This document shows, piece after piece, positions 15,898 through 25,277 of a stretch of 64,000 bases of DNA (the first letter of the stretch is position 1; each line of letters begins with the position of its first letter). Source of the DNA: Cyclobacterium xiamenense (GTDB taxonomy: Bacteria > Bacteroidota > Bacteroidia > Cytophagales > Cyclobacteriaceae); NCBI RefSeq assembly GCF_009467825.1, contig NZ_WIOK01000010.1:62001-126000 (forward strand), given 5' to 3'. Below the pieces are notes generated by a model. That model saw only the letters and a list, made by a program, of their open reading frames with translations. It had not been told where the DNA came from and did no database searches. The translations under genes and the position numbers were made by a program.

Positions 15898-16716
15898 ATG
15901 ACTTCATCGGATATTTTCGCAGAAATTCAAAAAAAGAACTCCTTTCTCTGTGTGGGCCTGGATCCCGTTATCGAGAAAATTCCCCGGCAGCTGCAGCGGG
16001 AAGAGGACCCGGTTTTCAGTTTCAACAAAGCCATCATCGATGCAACCATTGATCAGGCTGTAGCCTACAAACCCAATCTCGCTTTCTACGAAGCCTTGGG
16101 TCCCGGGGGTTGGGAAACCTTGCAAAAGACACTCGACTACCTACCTTCTGAGGTATTTACCATCGCAGATGCCAAAAGAGGGGATATTGGGAATACCTCT
16201 ACCCTCTATGCAAAAGCTTTTTTTGAACAAATGGATTTCGATGCCATCACCATCGCCCCGTACATGGGGGAAGACAGCGTCCGCCCCTTCCTTGCGTTCG
16301 ACGAGAAATGGGCAATCGTATTGGCCCTGACCTCCAATCAGGGCAGCCAGGATTTTCAGCTGATTGATAATTCGGATGGAACGCCTCTATTTGCGTCAGT
16401 GGTGGAAAAAAGCAAAACCTGGGGAACCGCCCAAAATATGATGTACGTGGTAGGAGCTACCAGGGGTTCCCATATTGAGACCGTAAGGGCCCTGGTTCCC
16501 GACCATTTTCTGCTGGTACCCGGAGTAGGTGCGCAGGGAGGAAGTTTGGAAGAAGTCGCACGATTCGGAATGAACGCCCAATGTGGATTGCTTGTCAATT
16601 CTTCCCGGGGGATTCTGTACGCCTCTTCGGATTCGGATTTTGCCGTGGCCGCAAAAAAAGAGGCACAATCCCTTCAGGGTGCTATGGAAGAGCTGCTATC
16701 CAGGTACTTAACCTGA
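15898..16716 (+). CDS. pyrF: Orotidine-5'-phosphate decarboxylase
   Basis: The 272-residue cytoplasmic enzyme makes UMP from OMP, the last step of pyrimidine nucleotide synthesis. FLCVGLDPV (15-23) is the first strand with the substrate-binding Asp, and DAKRGDIGNTSTLYA near 93 carries the catalytic Lys-x2-Asp tetrad portion. VVGATRGSHIETVR and FLLVPGVGAQGG close the barrel and bind phosphate. The length and the form of the DAKRGDIG motif place it in the longer type 2 family. It is separated from pyrD by ftsK and lolA. No ribosome-binding site is visible, in keeping with the -7 box directly upstream. Confidence 0.96.
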   Translation: MTSSDIFAEIQKKNSFLCVGLDPVIEKIPRQLQREEDPVFSFNKAIIDATIDQAVAYKPNLAFYEALGPGGWETLQKTLDYLPSEVFTIADAKRGDIGNTSTLYAKAFFEQMDFDAITIAPYMGEDSVRPFLAFDEKWAIVLALTSNQGSQDFQLIDNSDGTPLFASVVEKSKTWGTAQNMMYVVGATRGSHIETVRALVPDHFLLVPGVGAQGGSLEEVARFGMNAQCGLLVNSSRGILYASSDSDFAVAAKKEAQSLQGAMEELLSRYLT

Positions 16717-16788
16717 AAAATAGCAGAGAAGCCGATCAAAAAATCACTTTATTTCGTATCTTCATCGGGAATACCAACGCCCATTTTT

Positions 16789-18093
16789 ATGATTCGGTTT
16801 CAGGAAGATTTTCTTCACATGGTATGGAAATACCAATATTTTGACAAAAAAGGACTGGAAACTTCCGATGGCTTGCCTTTGATCGTTCAAAAGATCGGAT
16901 TTCACAACCAGCACGAAGGACCGGATTTCAACGAGTCAGAAATAAGGATCGCAGGGATCACGCACTACGGCCACGTAGAAATTCACCTCCGTTCCTCGGA
17001 TTGGAAAGCCCACCAGCATCACAAAGATCCCGCCTACAACAGCGTGGTGCTGCATGTGGTATGGGAACACGATGAGGTGGCGGTCCGTGCAGATGGGACA
17101 CCGATTCCGACGCTCTCGCTACTGGGTAAAATCCCACTGGACGTTATCAAGAATTACGAGAGATTACTGTATTCTCCACGAAAGCTGCTGTGCACCGATT
17201 CTCTGTCTCACCTTCCTGGAATTTTGAAATTTTCCATGCTCGAGAAAGCGCTGGTAGAGCGCTTGCACAGTAAGAGTCGGATGGTCACCCAATTGCTGGA
17301 AGCGAACGACCAGGATTGGGAAGAGACCGCTTATCAATGGCTATTTTATTCGTTTGGCTTTAAGACCAACGCCAGCCCCATGCTTCGGCTGGCCAAAAGC
17401 CTTCCGTATGCATTACTAAAAAAAAATGCGGGCGAGCTGTGCCAGGTAGAGGCCCTGATTTTTGGGCAGGCAGCCATGCTGCAGCCCGTTCTGCCCTTCC
17501 AGACAGGATACGAGAAAACGCTCAGCGAGGAATACGCCTACCTCAAGCAGAAATACCGCCTGAAACGTGTGGTTTTTGGTTCGGAGTGGAAATTTATGAA
17601 AGTGCGGCCCAGTAATTTCCCTTCTTTCCGGCTTTCCCAGCTTGCGGCACTGCTAAACACAAGCCCCAATTTGTTTTCTACGGTGTTGTATCAGTTGGAA
17701 GATCCCGCATCCTTTCGTAGTGCCTTTTCGCTTCGCGTTAGCGACTATTGGCAGCGACATTACGATTTTGGGAAACCGATGAAAACCAAAACAACTGGAA
17801 GACTTAGCGATAGTTTACTTAACCTTTTGGCCATAAACTTTGTGGTGCCTCTTTGGTACGCCTATGGGCATTATGCCGGGCTGGATCAGTGGCAGGAAAA
17901 GTGTTTTAATTTCCTTCAGGAAATTCCTGCCGAGAAAAACAGCCTGATAAGTATCTTTTCTGATGCCGGTTGGCCGGCGTTACAGGCATTTGACAGCCAG
18001 GGCATGTTGGGACTGTATGGGGATTATTGTTCGAAAAGGAGGTGCCTTTCCTGCAAAATCGGGCAGAACCTTCTCAGAGGCAATTTGAGGTGA
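16789..18093 (+). CDS. DUF2851 family protein
   Basis: A 434-residue soluble protein typical of Bacteroidota. FQEDFLHMVWKYQYFD and GFHNQHEGPDFNESEI near the N-terminus, then HYGHVEIHLRSSDWKAH and VVLHVVWEHD, are the family's most conserved blocks; the arrangement of Asp, Glu and His recalls PD-(D/E)XK nuclease folds, but this is inference. The C-terminus ends with three cysteines in a C-x4-C-x2-C pattern (YCSKRRCLSC), which could bind metal. No function is established. It lies 72 bases after pyrF on the same strand. Confidence 0.85.
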   Translation: MIRFQEDFLHMVWKYQYFDKKGLETSDGLPLIVQKIGFHNQHEGPDFNESEIRIAGITHYGHVEIHLRSSDWKAHQHHKDPAYNSVVLHVVWEHDEVAVRADGTPIPTLSLLGKIPLDVIKNYERLLYSPRKLLCTDSLSHLPGILKFSMLEKALVERLHSKSRMVTQLLEANDQDWEETAYQWLFYSFGFKTNASPMLRLAKSLPYALLKKNAGELCQVEALIFGQAAMLQPVLPFQTGYEKTLSEEYAYLKQKYRLKRVVFGSEWKFMKVRPSNFPSFRLSQLAALLNTSPNLFSTVLYQLEDPASFRSAFSLRVSDYWQRHYDFGKPMKTKTTGRLSDSLLNLLAINFVVPLWYAYGHYAGLDQWQEKCFNFLQEIPAEKNSLISIFSDAGWPALQAFDSQGMLGLYGDYCSKRRCLSCKIGQNLLRGNLR

Positions 18094-18096
18094 CCG

Positions 18097-18127
18097 TTGC
18101 ACGGGGAGGTAATTTCCGTTAATTTTG
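18097..18127 (+). promoter_or_regulatory. Promoter for the hexapeptide acetyltransferase gene (TTG-N20-TAATTTTG)
   Basis: TTG at 18097-18099 and TAATTTTG at 18120-18127 are separated by 20 bases, matching the Bacteroidota -33/-7 consensus. Transcription would start near 18134, about 13 bases before the ATG. Confidence 0.62.
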
Positions 18128-18146
18128 CCTGTCAAAACGACGCGTC

Positions 18147-18785
18147 ATGGAAAAACCCATCATTATCTTTGGGGCCAAGGGCATAGCCCATCCGGCTCTG
18201 GAAATTTTCAACAGCCATGATCTGGTAGTGTATGGTTTTTTGGACGAGGATGAACGCCTCCAAAAAACGGAAATTAACAATGTAGCGGTGTTGGGCGGAC
18301 CGGAAGACGAAGGATTTTTAAAGCTAATTGGCAAAAAATGTGAAGCCTTTGTCGCAATCGACGATGCCCGATACCGGGCTTCTATTGTAAAACTATTAAA
18401 CGAAAGGAGGAAGGTGCAACCGGTAAATGCCCTGCATCGACTTTCCTATATTTCAACCGACGCGGCCATCGGACATGGGAATTTTATCAATGCAAAAGTG
18501 ACCATTGGTGCGGGTGCCAGTATCGGAAATCATTGCATCGTTCATACAAATGCCTCCATCGAACACAACACGAGGGTGGGGGATTTTGTACAAATTGGTG
18601 CTGGAGCAGTAGTAAATGCCGGAGCTACGATCGGAGACGGGACGTTTCTCGGTTCGGGAGTAATTATCGTGTCCGGCGTTTCGGTCGGCAAAAATGCCCG
18701 GATTGGCGCCGGTTCGGTGGTCATCGCTGATGTGGAAGCCAATCAAACGGTGTTTGGAAATCCGGCTCAAGTTATCGAAAAGTGA
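18147..18785 (+). CDS. NeuD/PglD family sugar O-/N-acyltransferase (left-handed beta helix)
   Basis: The 212-residue protein has a Rossmann-like N-terminal domain (IIFGAKGIAHPAL; DLVVYGFLDEDE) that binds the sugar nucleotide in PglD-type enzymes. From about residue 105 it has hexapeptide repeats (AAIGHGNFINAKVTIGAGASIG and similar), which form a trimeric beta helix that binds acetyl-CoA. HTNASIEHNTRVGDFV contains the His expected in the active site. It probably acetylates an amino sugar nucleotide used for surface glycans. No glycan cluster surrounds it; it has its own promoter and a weak hairpin after it. Confidence 0.85.
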   Translation: MEKPIIIFGAKGIAHPALEIFNSHDLVVYGFLDEDERLQKTEINNVAVLGGPEDEGFLKLIGKKCEAFVAIDDARYRASIVKLLNERRKVQPVNALHRLSYISTDAAIGHGNFINAKVTIGAGASIGNHCIVHTNASIEHNTRVGDFVQIGAGAVVNAGATIGDGTFLGSGVIIVSGVSVGKNARIGAGSVVIADVEANQTVFGNPAQVIEK

Positions 18786-18813
18786 AAAAACAACTCTAGT
18801 ATAACAAATAACA

Positions 18814-18834
18814 CCCTGCTTGAAACAGGGCTTT
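18814..18834 (+). terminator. Weak terminator-like hairpin before trhO
   Basis: CCCTG (18814-18818) and CAGGG (18826-18830) form a short stem followed by CTTTGGTT, a poor T run. It may cause partial termination between the acetyltransferase gene and trhO. Confidence 0.35.
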
Positions 18835-18838
18835 GGTT

Positions 18839-19825
18839 ATGGACTATCGAATTTTACTCTATTATTGTTATGCCCCGATCAGCGACTTGGAGGCATACCG
18901 GGACGAACACCACCTATTCTGTGTCGAAAACAACATCCGGGGGCGGATCATTGTCTCTTCGGAAGGTTTGAATGGCACGGTATCCGGTCTGAAAGAGGAT
19001 TGTGACAACTACATGGCCTATGTCACTTCCGATCCGAGGTTTGCCGATACGGAATTTAAGGTGGACATACACCACGAGCACGCCTTTGCAAAGATACATG
19101 TACGCGCGAAGGAAGAAATCGTCCATTCCGGCTTGCGACACCTCAACCCGAGAACAAAAACCGGGAAACACCTGGAACCAAAGGAATTCAAAGCCTTGAA
19201 GGACGAAGAAGATGTGGTCATTCTTGATGTGCGCTCCAATTACGAACACGAATTGGGCCATTTCAAAAATGCGATCCGGTTGGATATTGATAATTTTCGG
19301 GATTTTCCGGAAAAGGTAAAAGAACTTGCTCACCTCAAAAACAAAAGGGTGCTCACCTACTGTACCGGTGGCATCAAATGTGAAAAGGCCTCTGCGTTTT
19401 TGTTGGAGCAGGGCTTCACGGACGTGTACCAGCTGCATGGCGGTATCATCAAATACGGGATGGAGGCCGGAGGGGAAGACTTTGAAGGGAAATGTTACGT
19501 GTTTGATAACCGTCTCGCAGTTGACGTAAATACGGTAAACCCAAAAGTGATCTCCACGTGTTTTGTGTGTGGTACCGCTTCAGATCGAATGGTCAACTGC
19601 GCAAATCCGGAATGCAACGTGCATGTACCCATTTGCCCTTCCTGTGGGCGGGAATTGGAGGGTGCCTGTTCGGAAACCTGCAAAACCCATCCCAAAAAGC
19701 GGGCGTATACCGGCACCGGCTATTACCAGAAAAATACAAACGGATACAATCCCTACAAAGGGCTTTTTCAAAAACCCAACGCAGAAAAAATCAAATCGGC
19801 CCTGTATGGCAAAACCCCTTCCTGA
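18839..19825 (+). CDS. trhO: tRNA uridine(34) hydroxylase, rhodanese-type (TrhO/YceA)
   Basis: I start at ATG 18839 (an in-frame TTG six bases upstream is less likely), giving 328 residues. The N-terminal acylphosphatase-like domain (IRGRIIVSSEGLNGTVSG) precedes a rhodanese domain: VVILDVRSNYEHELGHF, and the active-site loop TYCTGGIKCEKA with its catalytic cysteine. The C-terminal part holds a cysteine-rich region (CFVCG, CANPEC, CPSC, CSETC) that probably binds zinc. The family hydroxylates uridine 34 in some tRNAs using oxygen. Its last 20 bases overlap the start of the nucleoside phosphorylase gene, so the two are likely translationally coupled. Confidence 0.93.
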   Translation: MDYRILLYYCYAPISDLEAYRDEHHLFCVENNIRGRIIVSSEGLNGTVSGLKEDCDNYMAYVTSDPRFADTEFKVDIHHEHAFAKIHVRAKEEIVHSGLRHLNPRTKTGKHLEPKEFKALKDEEDVVILDVRSNYEHELGHFKNAIRLDIDNFRDFPEKVKELAHLKNKRVLTYCTGGIKCEKASAFLLEQGFTDVYQLHGGIIKYGMEAGGEDFEGKCYVFDNRLAVDVNTVNPKVISTCFVCGTASDRMVNCANPECNVHVPICPSCGRELEGACSETCKTHPKKRAYTGTGYYQKNTNGYNPYKGLFQKPNAEKIKSALYGKTPS

Positions 19826-20663
19826 GTCGGAATTTATCCTCAATGCGGATGGTAGCCTTTATCACCTCAACCTTCTACCCGGACAAGTAGCAGAGACGGT
19901 AATCGCAGTCGGAGATCCCGAGCGTGTAGGGAAGATTTCGAGGCATTTTGATTCACTGGAAGTGCAGGTTCAAAAACGGGAATTTGTCACCCATACCGGA
20001 ACCTATAAGGGAAAACGGCTCAGTGTGATCAGCACGGGCATGGGTACAGACAATGTGGAAATTTTCATGACCGAATTGGATGCCTTGTTCAATGTGGATT
20101 TTCGGACCCGGCTACCAAAAGAAACAGCCACCCGCCTGACCATCGTGCGTTTGGGCACCTCGGGAAGCATGCTGCCCACCCTTCCGGAAGACAGCATTTT
20201 GGCTTCCTCCTACGGTCTGGGACTGGATACACTAATGACCTTTTATACCTTGCCTCAGCATCCCGAGGAGCGCATCGTTGCCCAGCATACAAAGGAACGC
20301 CTGGACCTTCCGTTTTTGCCGTATTGTGTGAAAGGTTCGGAGGAATTGCTCGCGCGGTTTGGGGACCTGCCACAGGGCATTACGGTTACCTGTCCCGGTT
20401 TTTATGGGCCGCAGGGAAGACATATCCGGCTTGCTCCCGGGATACCCGATATTTTGTCGAAACTCAGCAGTATCCGTGTGGAGGCGGGCGTATTTTCCAA
20501 TTTCGAAATGGAAACCGCCGGCTACTATGCCATGGGGCGTTTGTTGGGGCACGACATGCTAAGCCTCAACGCCATCGTGGGCAACCGCATAACCAAGCGC
20601 TTTTCCAAAAACCCGAAAGCACTGATCGAATCGTTGATTTCCCTGGCGTTGGAAAAAATTTAG
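19806..20663 (+). CDS. Uridine phosphorylase-like nucleoside phosphorylase
   Basis: The frame is open far upstream, but the true start is ATG 19806, inside the trhO tail, giving 285 residues. NP-I family marks are VIAVGDPERVGKISRHF (phosphate-binding G-D-P-x-R), VISTGMGTDNVEIFM, LTIVRLGTSGSML and the late FEMETAGYYAMG with the Glu-Met-Glu ribose-binding motif. The enzyme splits a nucleoside with phosphate to free base plus ribose-1-phosphate. The uridine call is by overall pattern; a purine substrate is not excluded. With pyrD, pyrF and trhO nearby it fits a pyrimidine/RNA-salvage neighbourhood. Confidence 0.88.
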   Translation: MAKPLPESEFILNADGSLYHLNLLPGQVAETVIAVGDPERVGKISRHFDSLEVQVQKREFVTHTGTYKGKRLSVISTGMGTDNVEIFMTELDALFNVDFRTRLPKETATRLTIVRLGTSGSMLPTLPEDSILASSYGLGLDTLMTFYTLPQHPEERIVAQHTKERLDLPFLPYCVKGSEELLARFGDLPQGITVTCPGFYGPQGRHIRLAPGIPDILSKLSSIRVEAGVFSNFEMETAGYYAMGRLLGHDMLSLNAIVGNRITKRFSKNPKALIESLISLALEKI

Positions 20664-20938
20664 AGACGAGGGACGGCCATCCCTGTATGCACCCGCCCAC
20701 TAGCGTACAGATAATCCTGCTCATAGAAAAAATCGAGGTCCAAGCCCGTTTAAAATACCTGTATAGACATTTATTTTCAAACATAAATTATTCTAAATAA
20801 GTTAGTTATCTGAAATAAGGTATTGGCTGTGGTCCGATTTTGACAGCAAACTCCCTCAAAATGCTGTTTTTGATGCTACCCAAGTCAATGCTTTGGCAGG
20901 TTTTAGCCTGCGTTTGGACGAAGAAAAACGAAACCAAC

Positions 20939-23368
20939 ATGAAACAGATCGTACTACTTGTAAGCCTGATTTTTTTAAGCCTGACAGGAACTTTTGCACA
21001 GGAAGTTTTGGTAAAAGGGAAAATACAGGATAGCGAACAGCGGACTCCCCTTGAATTTGCCAACGTAGCCTTGCTGGAACCGGCAGACTCTTCCCTCGTT
21101 TTTGGTGGAATGTCTGATTTGGATGGAACCTTCGAGTTTACAGGGGATGCATCGACTTACCTGCTTCGGGTGGGTTTTATCGGTTACGAGGATTACTACC
21201 AGGAGGTAAACCTGGAAGACCGAAAGACAGTCAATCTGGGTACCATCTCCCTGGCACCGGGTGCGACCAACCTGGACGAAGTTACCGTGGAGGGAGTTAC
21301 TTCCATGTTTGAAACGGATATTGACAAACGTAGGTATGACGTAGAAAACAGTATTGTGGCGGAGGGAGCCACCGCTACCGAATTATTGGAAACCTTACCC
21401 TCCATACAAGTGGATGAGGAAGGGGGAATAAGCATGCGGGGAAGCGGGGAAGTCCTGATCTACATCAACGGGCGTCCATCCAACTTGTCCGGTGACGATG
21501 CCGAATCCATCCTGGCCCAATTTCCGGCCAATAGTATCAAAAGTGTGGAATTGATCACCAACCCTTCTTCCAGGTACGATGCCGCGGGCGTAGGAGGAAT
21601 TATTAATATTATCCTTAAAAAGAACCAACGGACCGGTTTTAACGGGCAGGCGAACGTGGCTGTAGGAACACGTGACAAATACAACGCCGGATTGAACCTC
21701 AATTACGGGGCCGAAAAAATCAACTATTTTGTCTCCTACAGCTACCAGGATCGGAGAACGTTTCGGGAGTCGGAAGCCTACCGAGTGAATTTTCTCCCGG
21801 GGGTGAGTCCCATTCTTGATCAGTATTCTTATGGAGAAAGCTTTGACGCTACCCACCTGGTTCGCGGGGGGCTAGATTATACCTTATCGGACAGGAAGAC
21901 GCTGAGTTTTTACATGCAGGGGAATTTCAGAGACCGAACGGCCGGCAACGAGTTGGATCAGCGAAACCTAAACGGGGATGAAAGTCTGAGCAATCAGGTG
22001 ATCCGAACCGAGGAAGACCAGCGAATCAGCACCAATTTGGAAACAGGCCTTAGTTACGATTACCGGATAGACACGGCCGGGCAGCGGCTGTTCGCTTCGC
22101 TATCGTTTTCCAGAGACGAGCGAACGCAGACCGAGTTTTTTCAGCAGGACTATTTTGACGAATCAAGTCAGGAAGTACCGGGCAATTTTTTATCGCAGAT
22201 TAACGATAGACCCCAAACCAGCAATTTGTGGATCGCGCAGGTAGATTACGAAAAGCCCTTTGACGACGGAGGTCGATTTGAGGCTGGCGTAAAGGGTACG
22301 TTTAGCCAGTGGAGCAGGGCGCAGGAATTTAGCCAGGGCGATGCAGCCTCCGGGTTTGATCCCATTCGGGTGGATTCGATCAGCGACGGCTTCGATTTTA
22401 AGGAAGACGTATATGCCCTGTATGCCAGTTACCGAAATTCGGTAAATAAGTTTGGCTACCAATTTGGGCTCCGTGGGGAATACACCGAAACCATCAGCTA
22501 TCAGGAAAGACTGGCCAATACCGTGGTGAACAACTACGGCAACTTGTTTCCCAGCTTGTTTTTGAGCTACGAGCTGGGAGAGGAAAAATCAATCACAGCT
22601 AATTACAGCAGAAGGATTTCGCGGCCCAGTCTTTGGTCCTTGTCACCCTTTTATCGGGTCAGGGACATGCAGAATTTTAGTAGTGGCAATCCCTACCTGC
22701 AGCCTGAACTGACCGACAGCTACGAGTTGGGCTATGCGAATGGCTGGGAAAAGCTCCTGCTCAATGCTACCGTTTACCACCGGTATTCCACAAACGTGTT
22801 GACACGGGTAATCCGGTTGACAGACGATAACCTGGCAATACAAACGCGGGAAAACGCCAATTTCAGGAAAAGTACCGGCTTGGAGGTGATCAATCAGGTA
22901 CAGCCGCTGGACTGGTGGGACGTTACCCTTTCGGCTAATTTTTTCTATTCCGAAGTTTTTGGCGAAAACATCGAAGAGGGGTTTTCCAACAGTAACTTTA
23001 GTTGGACTATCAGTCTGCTGTCTAATATGGTCATACCCGACTGGTTTTCCATTCAAATACAGGGGAATTATCGGGGCCCCATCGTTTTTCCTCAGGGCGA
23101 AATTGAGCCCCTTTGGGCAATCAATGCGGGCATACGCAAAGCCGTCTTAAACGACAAGGGCACAATTAGCCTAAATGTGAGTGATATTTTCAACACAAGG
23201 GTTTTCAAAATTAATAACAGTGACGCACGTTTCGTGCAGGACCGTTTGTTCAACTGGGAAACCCAGATCGGCACCTTTTCCTTTACCTACCGGTTTGGGG
23301 GATTTAAAGACCGGAATAACGGCAGAGAGGGGGGGCGTGAATTTGATGGAGAGGACAGCGACTTTTAA
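20939..23368 (+). CDS. TonB-dependent receptor with CarboxypepD_reg-like N-terminus (OMP beta-barrel family)
   Basis: The start at ATG 20939 opens a signal peptide (QIVLLVSLIFLSLTGTFA), giving 809 residues; upstream in-frame codons are not plausible. Residues about 22-110 form a carboxypeptidase-regulatory-like beta sandwich (GKIQDSEQRTPLEFANVAL), followed by a plug domain (LLETLPSIQVDEEGGISMRG; SSRYDAAGVGGIINIILKK) and a large barrel ending in an aromatic-rich strand (TFSFTYRFGG). It imports an unknown substrate through the outer membrane using TonB. It has no SusD partner. A 275-base leader separates it from the phosphorylase gene. Confidence 0.92.
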   Translation: MKQIVLLVSLIFLSLTGTFAQEVLVKGKIQDSEQRTPLEFANVALLEPADSSLVFGGMSDLDGTFEFTGDASTYLLRVGFIGYEDYYQEVNLEDRKTVNLGTISLAPGATNLDEVTVEGVTSMFETDIDKRRYDVENSIVAEGATATELLETLPSIQVDEEGGISMRGSGEVLIYINGRPSNLSGDDAESILAQFPANSIKSVELITNPSSRYDAAGVGGIINIILKKNQRTGFNGQANVAVGTRDKYNAGLNLNYGAEKINYFVSYSYQDRRTFRESEAYRVNFLPGVSPILDQYSYGESFDATHLVRGGLDYTLSDRKTLSFYMQGNFRDRTAGNELDQRNLNGDESLSNQVIRTEEDQRISTNLETGLSYDYRIDTAGQRLFASLSFSRDERTQTEFFQQDYFDESSQEVPGNFLSQINDRPQTSNLWIAQVDYEKPFDDGGRFEAGVKGTFSQWSRAQEFSQGDAASGFDPIRVDSISDGFDFKEDVYALYASYRNSVNKFGYQFGLRGEYTETISYQERLANTVVNNYGNLFPSLFLSYELGEEKSITANYSRRISRPSLWSLSPFYRVRDMQNFSSGNPYLQPELTDSYELGYANGWEKLLLNATVYHRYSTNVLTRVIRLTDDNLAIQTRENANFRKSTGLEVINQVQPLDWWDVTLSANFFYSEVFGENIEEGFSNSNFSWTISLLSNMVIPDWFSIQIQGNYRGPIVFPQGEIEPLWAINAGIRKAVLNDKGTISLNVSDIFNTRVFKINNSDARFVQDRLFNWETQIGTFSFTYRFGGFKDRNNGREGGREFDGEDSDF

Positions 23369-23396
23369 GAACGAGCCGTTTCTCGCAGGATACGGA

Positions 23397-25277
23397 TTAG
23401 TTGATTCCTTCCCGTTCACTGAGTTCCAGCCAGCGCATTTCCAAAGCTTCGTTTTTGGAGTTGATTGCTTCGATTTCCTGAGACCATTGGATCAATAGCT
23501 CATGGTCTTCGGTGCCCCCGCTGATCTTTTCCATCAAAGCTTTCTTTTGGTCCGCAAGCTGCTTTAATTCAGTTTCGATCGATTCGAATTCTTTTTTTTC
23601 TTTGTAACTGGCTTTCTGGGAAGAGTTGGCTGGCTGTTCCTGGGATTTGGTGGATTTTTCCGTTCCTTTTTTTGGGGCGGATGTTTTGGATTGCTTTTGG
23701 GTCTCGCGGTAATCGGAGTAGTTGCCCGGGAAATCGCTGATTTGGCCTTGCCCTTCGAAGACAAATAAGTGATCGACCAGTCGGTCCATAAAATACCGGT
23801 CGTGTGAAACGATCACCAGACAGCCTGGAAAGTTCTCCAAAAACTCCTCCAGTGTATTAAGGGTGACGATGTCCAGGTCGTTGGTGGGTTCATCGAGAAT
23901 CAGGAAATTTGGGCTTTTCACCAACACCATTAACAGCTGAAGTCTCCTCCGCTCCCCACCGCTTAGTTTGGCAATGGGCGTATGCTGCTGCTTGGGAGGA
24001 AAACCAAATTGGTTCAGAAACTGGCTGATCGTAATGGTACTTCCTCCGGCGACGGTCACGACTTCGGCCACCTCTTTGACGCAATCGATGAGTCGTTTTT
24101 CTTCGTCAAAGCTGTTTTCTTCTTGTTTGTAGTACCCAAAAACCGTCGTTTGGCCGATGGTCACCGTACCGTTATCCGGTGTAGCACCACCGGTTAGCAT
24201 GTTTAGAAAGGTGGTTTTTCCTACGCCATTTGGCCCAACGATACCAATTTTATCGCCCTTTTTGAACACGTAGCTGAAATCATCAACCAGGGTTACGTTT
24301 CCGTAGGCTTTATGTACCTTTTCCAACTCGACGATTTTTTTGCCCAGTCGGGTAGCGGTTACTTCCAGACTGATGTCCCGCTCTTCGTCCGTACGAAATG
24401 CTTTTTCCTTGGTTTCTTCAAAGGCGTCGATGCGGTATTTGGCTTTGGTACCTCTGGCCTTGGGTTGCCGCCGGATCCAGTCCAATTCTTTTTTGTAGAG
24501 GCTTTTGGCCTTTTCCTGTTCGGTAGCCTGATTGGCTTTTCGTTCGGCCTTTTTTTCAAGAAAATAGGCATAGTTTCCGCCATATCGGTACAGGTTCCCG
24601 TGTTCCAGTTCCAGTAGCTGGTTGGTGACCCGGTCTAGAAAATACCGGTCGTGTGTAACCATAAGCAAGGAAAGACTGGACTTGGACAGGTATTCTTCCA
24701 GCCATTCGATGGTTTCCAGGTCCAGGTGGTTGGTTGGCTCATCCAACAGCAGCAGGTCTGGGAAATTTAAGATAGCTTTGGCCTGGGCAACCCGTTTTCG
24801 TTGTCCGCCGCTCAGGGCAGAAACGGGAATATCCGTATCGTGAAGACCGAGTTTGCCGAGCACTTCGTTGATTTGGTATTCAAAGTCCCAGGCTTGCAGC
24901 CGGTCCATTTTTTCAAGTACCGATTGCAGCCGGCCCTCCGTATCGTGTTCCGCTCGCAATAGCACCTGCTGGTATTCCTGAATTACCTGAATGATCTCGT
25001 TATCGGGGTCGTCAAATACGGTCTGATAGATGGTCTTATCGCCCGTAAAAACCGGGTTTTGGTGAACATAGGCAATTTTTGCCTCCTGATTTATGACCAC
25101 CTGACCTTCGTCAGGGATCTCCTCCCCCATAATGATTTTCATCAGCGTGGACTTTCCCGCTCCGTTTATTCCTACAAGGGCGGTTTTTTGGCCCCGCTCA
25201 AGGCCAAAAGAAATCTTGGAAAACAACACCCGTTCTCCAAAAGATTTACTTAAATTTTCTACGGAAAGGTAATTCAT
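23397..25277 (-). CDS. ABC-F family ATPase (Uup/EttA-like), probable ribosome-associated factor
   Basis: A 626-residue soluble protein with two ABC cassettes and no membrane segments. Cassette 1 has Walker A GINGAGKST (near 37), signature LSGGQRKRVA and Walker B LLLDEPTNHLD; cassette 2 has GPNGVGKTT (near 348), LSGGERRRLQ and LILDEPTNDLD. Between them is the ABC-F interdomain linker with a basic helical region (KKAERKANQATEQEKAKSLY). The C-terminal 90 residues form the Lys/Glu-rich coiled coil of the Uup branch. ABC-F proteins act on translating ribosomes or in DNA/RNA quality control, not in transport. Convergent with the TonB receptor gene, 28 bases apart. Confidence 0.94.
   Translation of the reverse strand: MNYLSVENLSKSFGERVLFSKISFGLERGQKTALVGINGAGKSTLMKIIMGEEIPDEGQVVINQEAKIAYVHQNPVFTGDKTIYQTVFDDPDNEIIQVIQEYQQVLLRAEHDTEGRLQSVLEKMDRLQAWDFEYQINEVLGKLGLHDTDIPVSALSGGQRKRVAQAKAILNFPDLLLLDEPTNHLDLETIEWLEEYLSKSSLSLLMVTHDRYFLDRVTNQLLELEHGNLYRYGGNYAYFLEKKAERKANQATEQEKAKSLYKKELDWIRRQPKARGTKAKYRIDAFEETKEKAFRTDEERDISLEVTATRLGKKIVELEKVHKAYGNVTLVDDFSYVFKKGDKIGIVGPNGVGKTTFLNMLTGGATPDNGTVTIGQTTVFGYYKQEENSFDEEKRLIDCVKEVAEVVTVAGGSTITISQFLNQFGFPPKQQHTPIAKLSGGERRRLQLLMVLVKSPNFLILDEPTNDLDIVTLNTLEEFLENFPGCLVIVSHDRYFMDRLVDHLFVFEGQGQISDFPGNYSDYRETQKQSKTSAPKKGTEKSTKSQEQPANSSQKASYKEKKEFESIETELKQLADQKKALMEKISGGTEDHELLIQWSQEIEAINSKNEALEMRWLELSEREGIN

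Noticed and set aside
19563-19805. Upstream extension of the phosphorylase frame
   Set aside because: It is out-of-frame shadow of the trhO cysteine-rich tail; ATG 19806 starts the NP-I domain at the usual distance.
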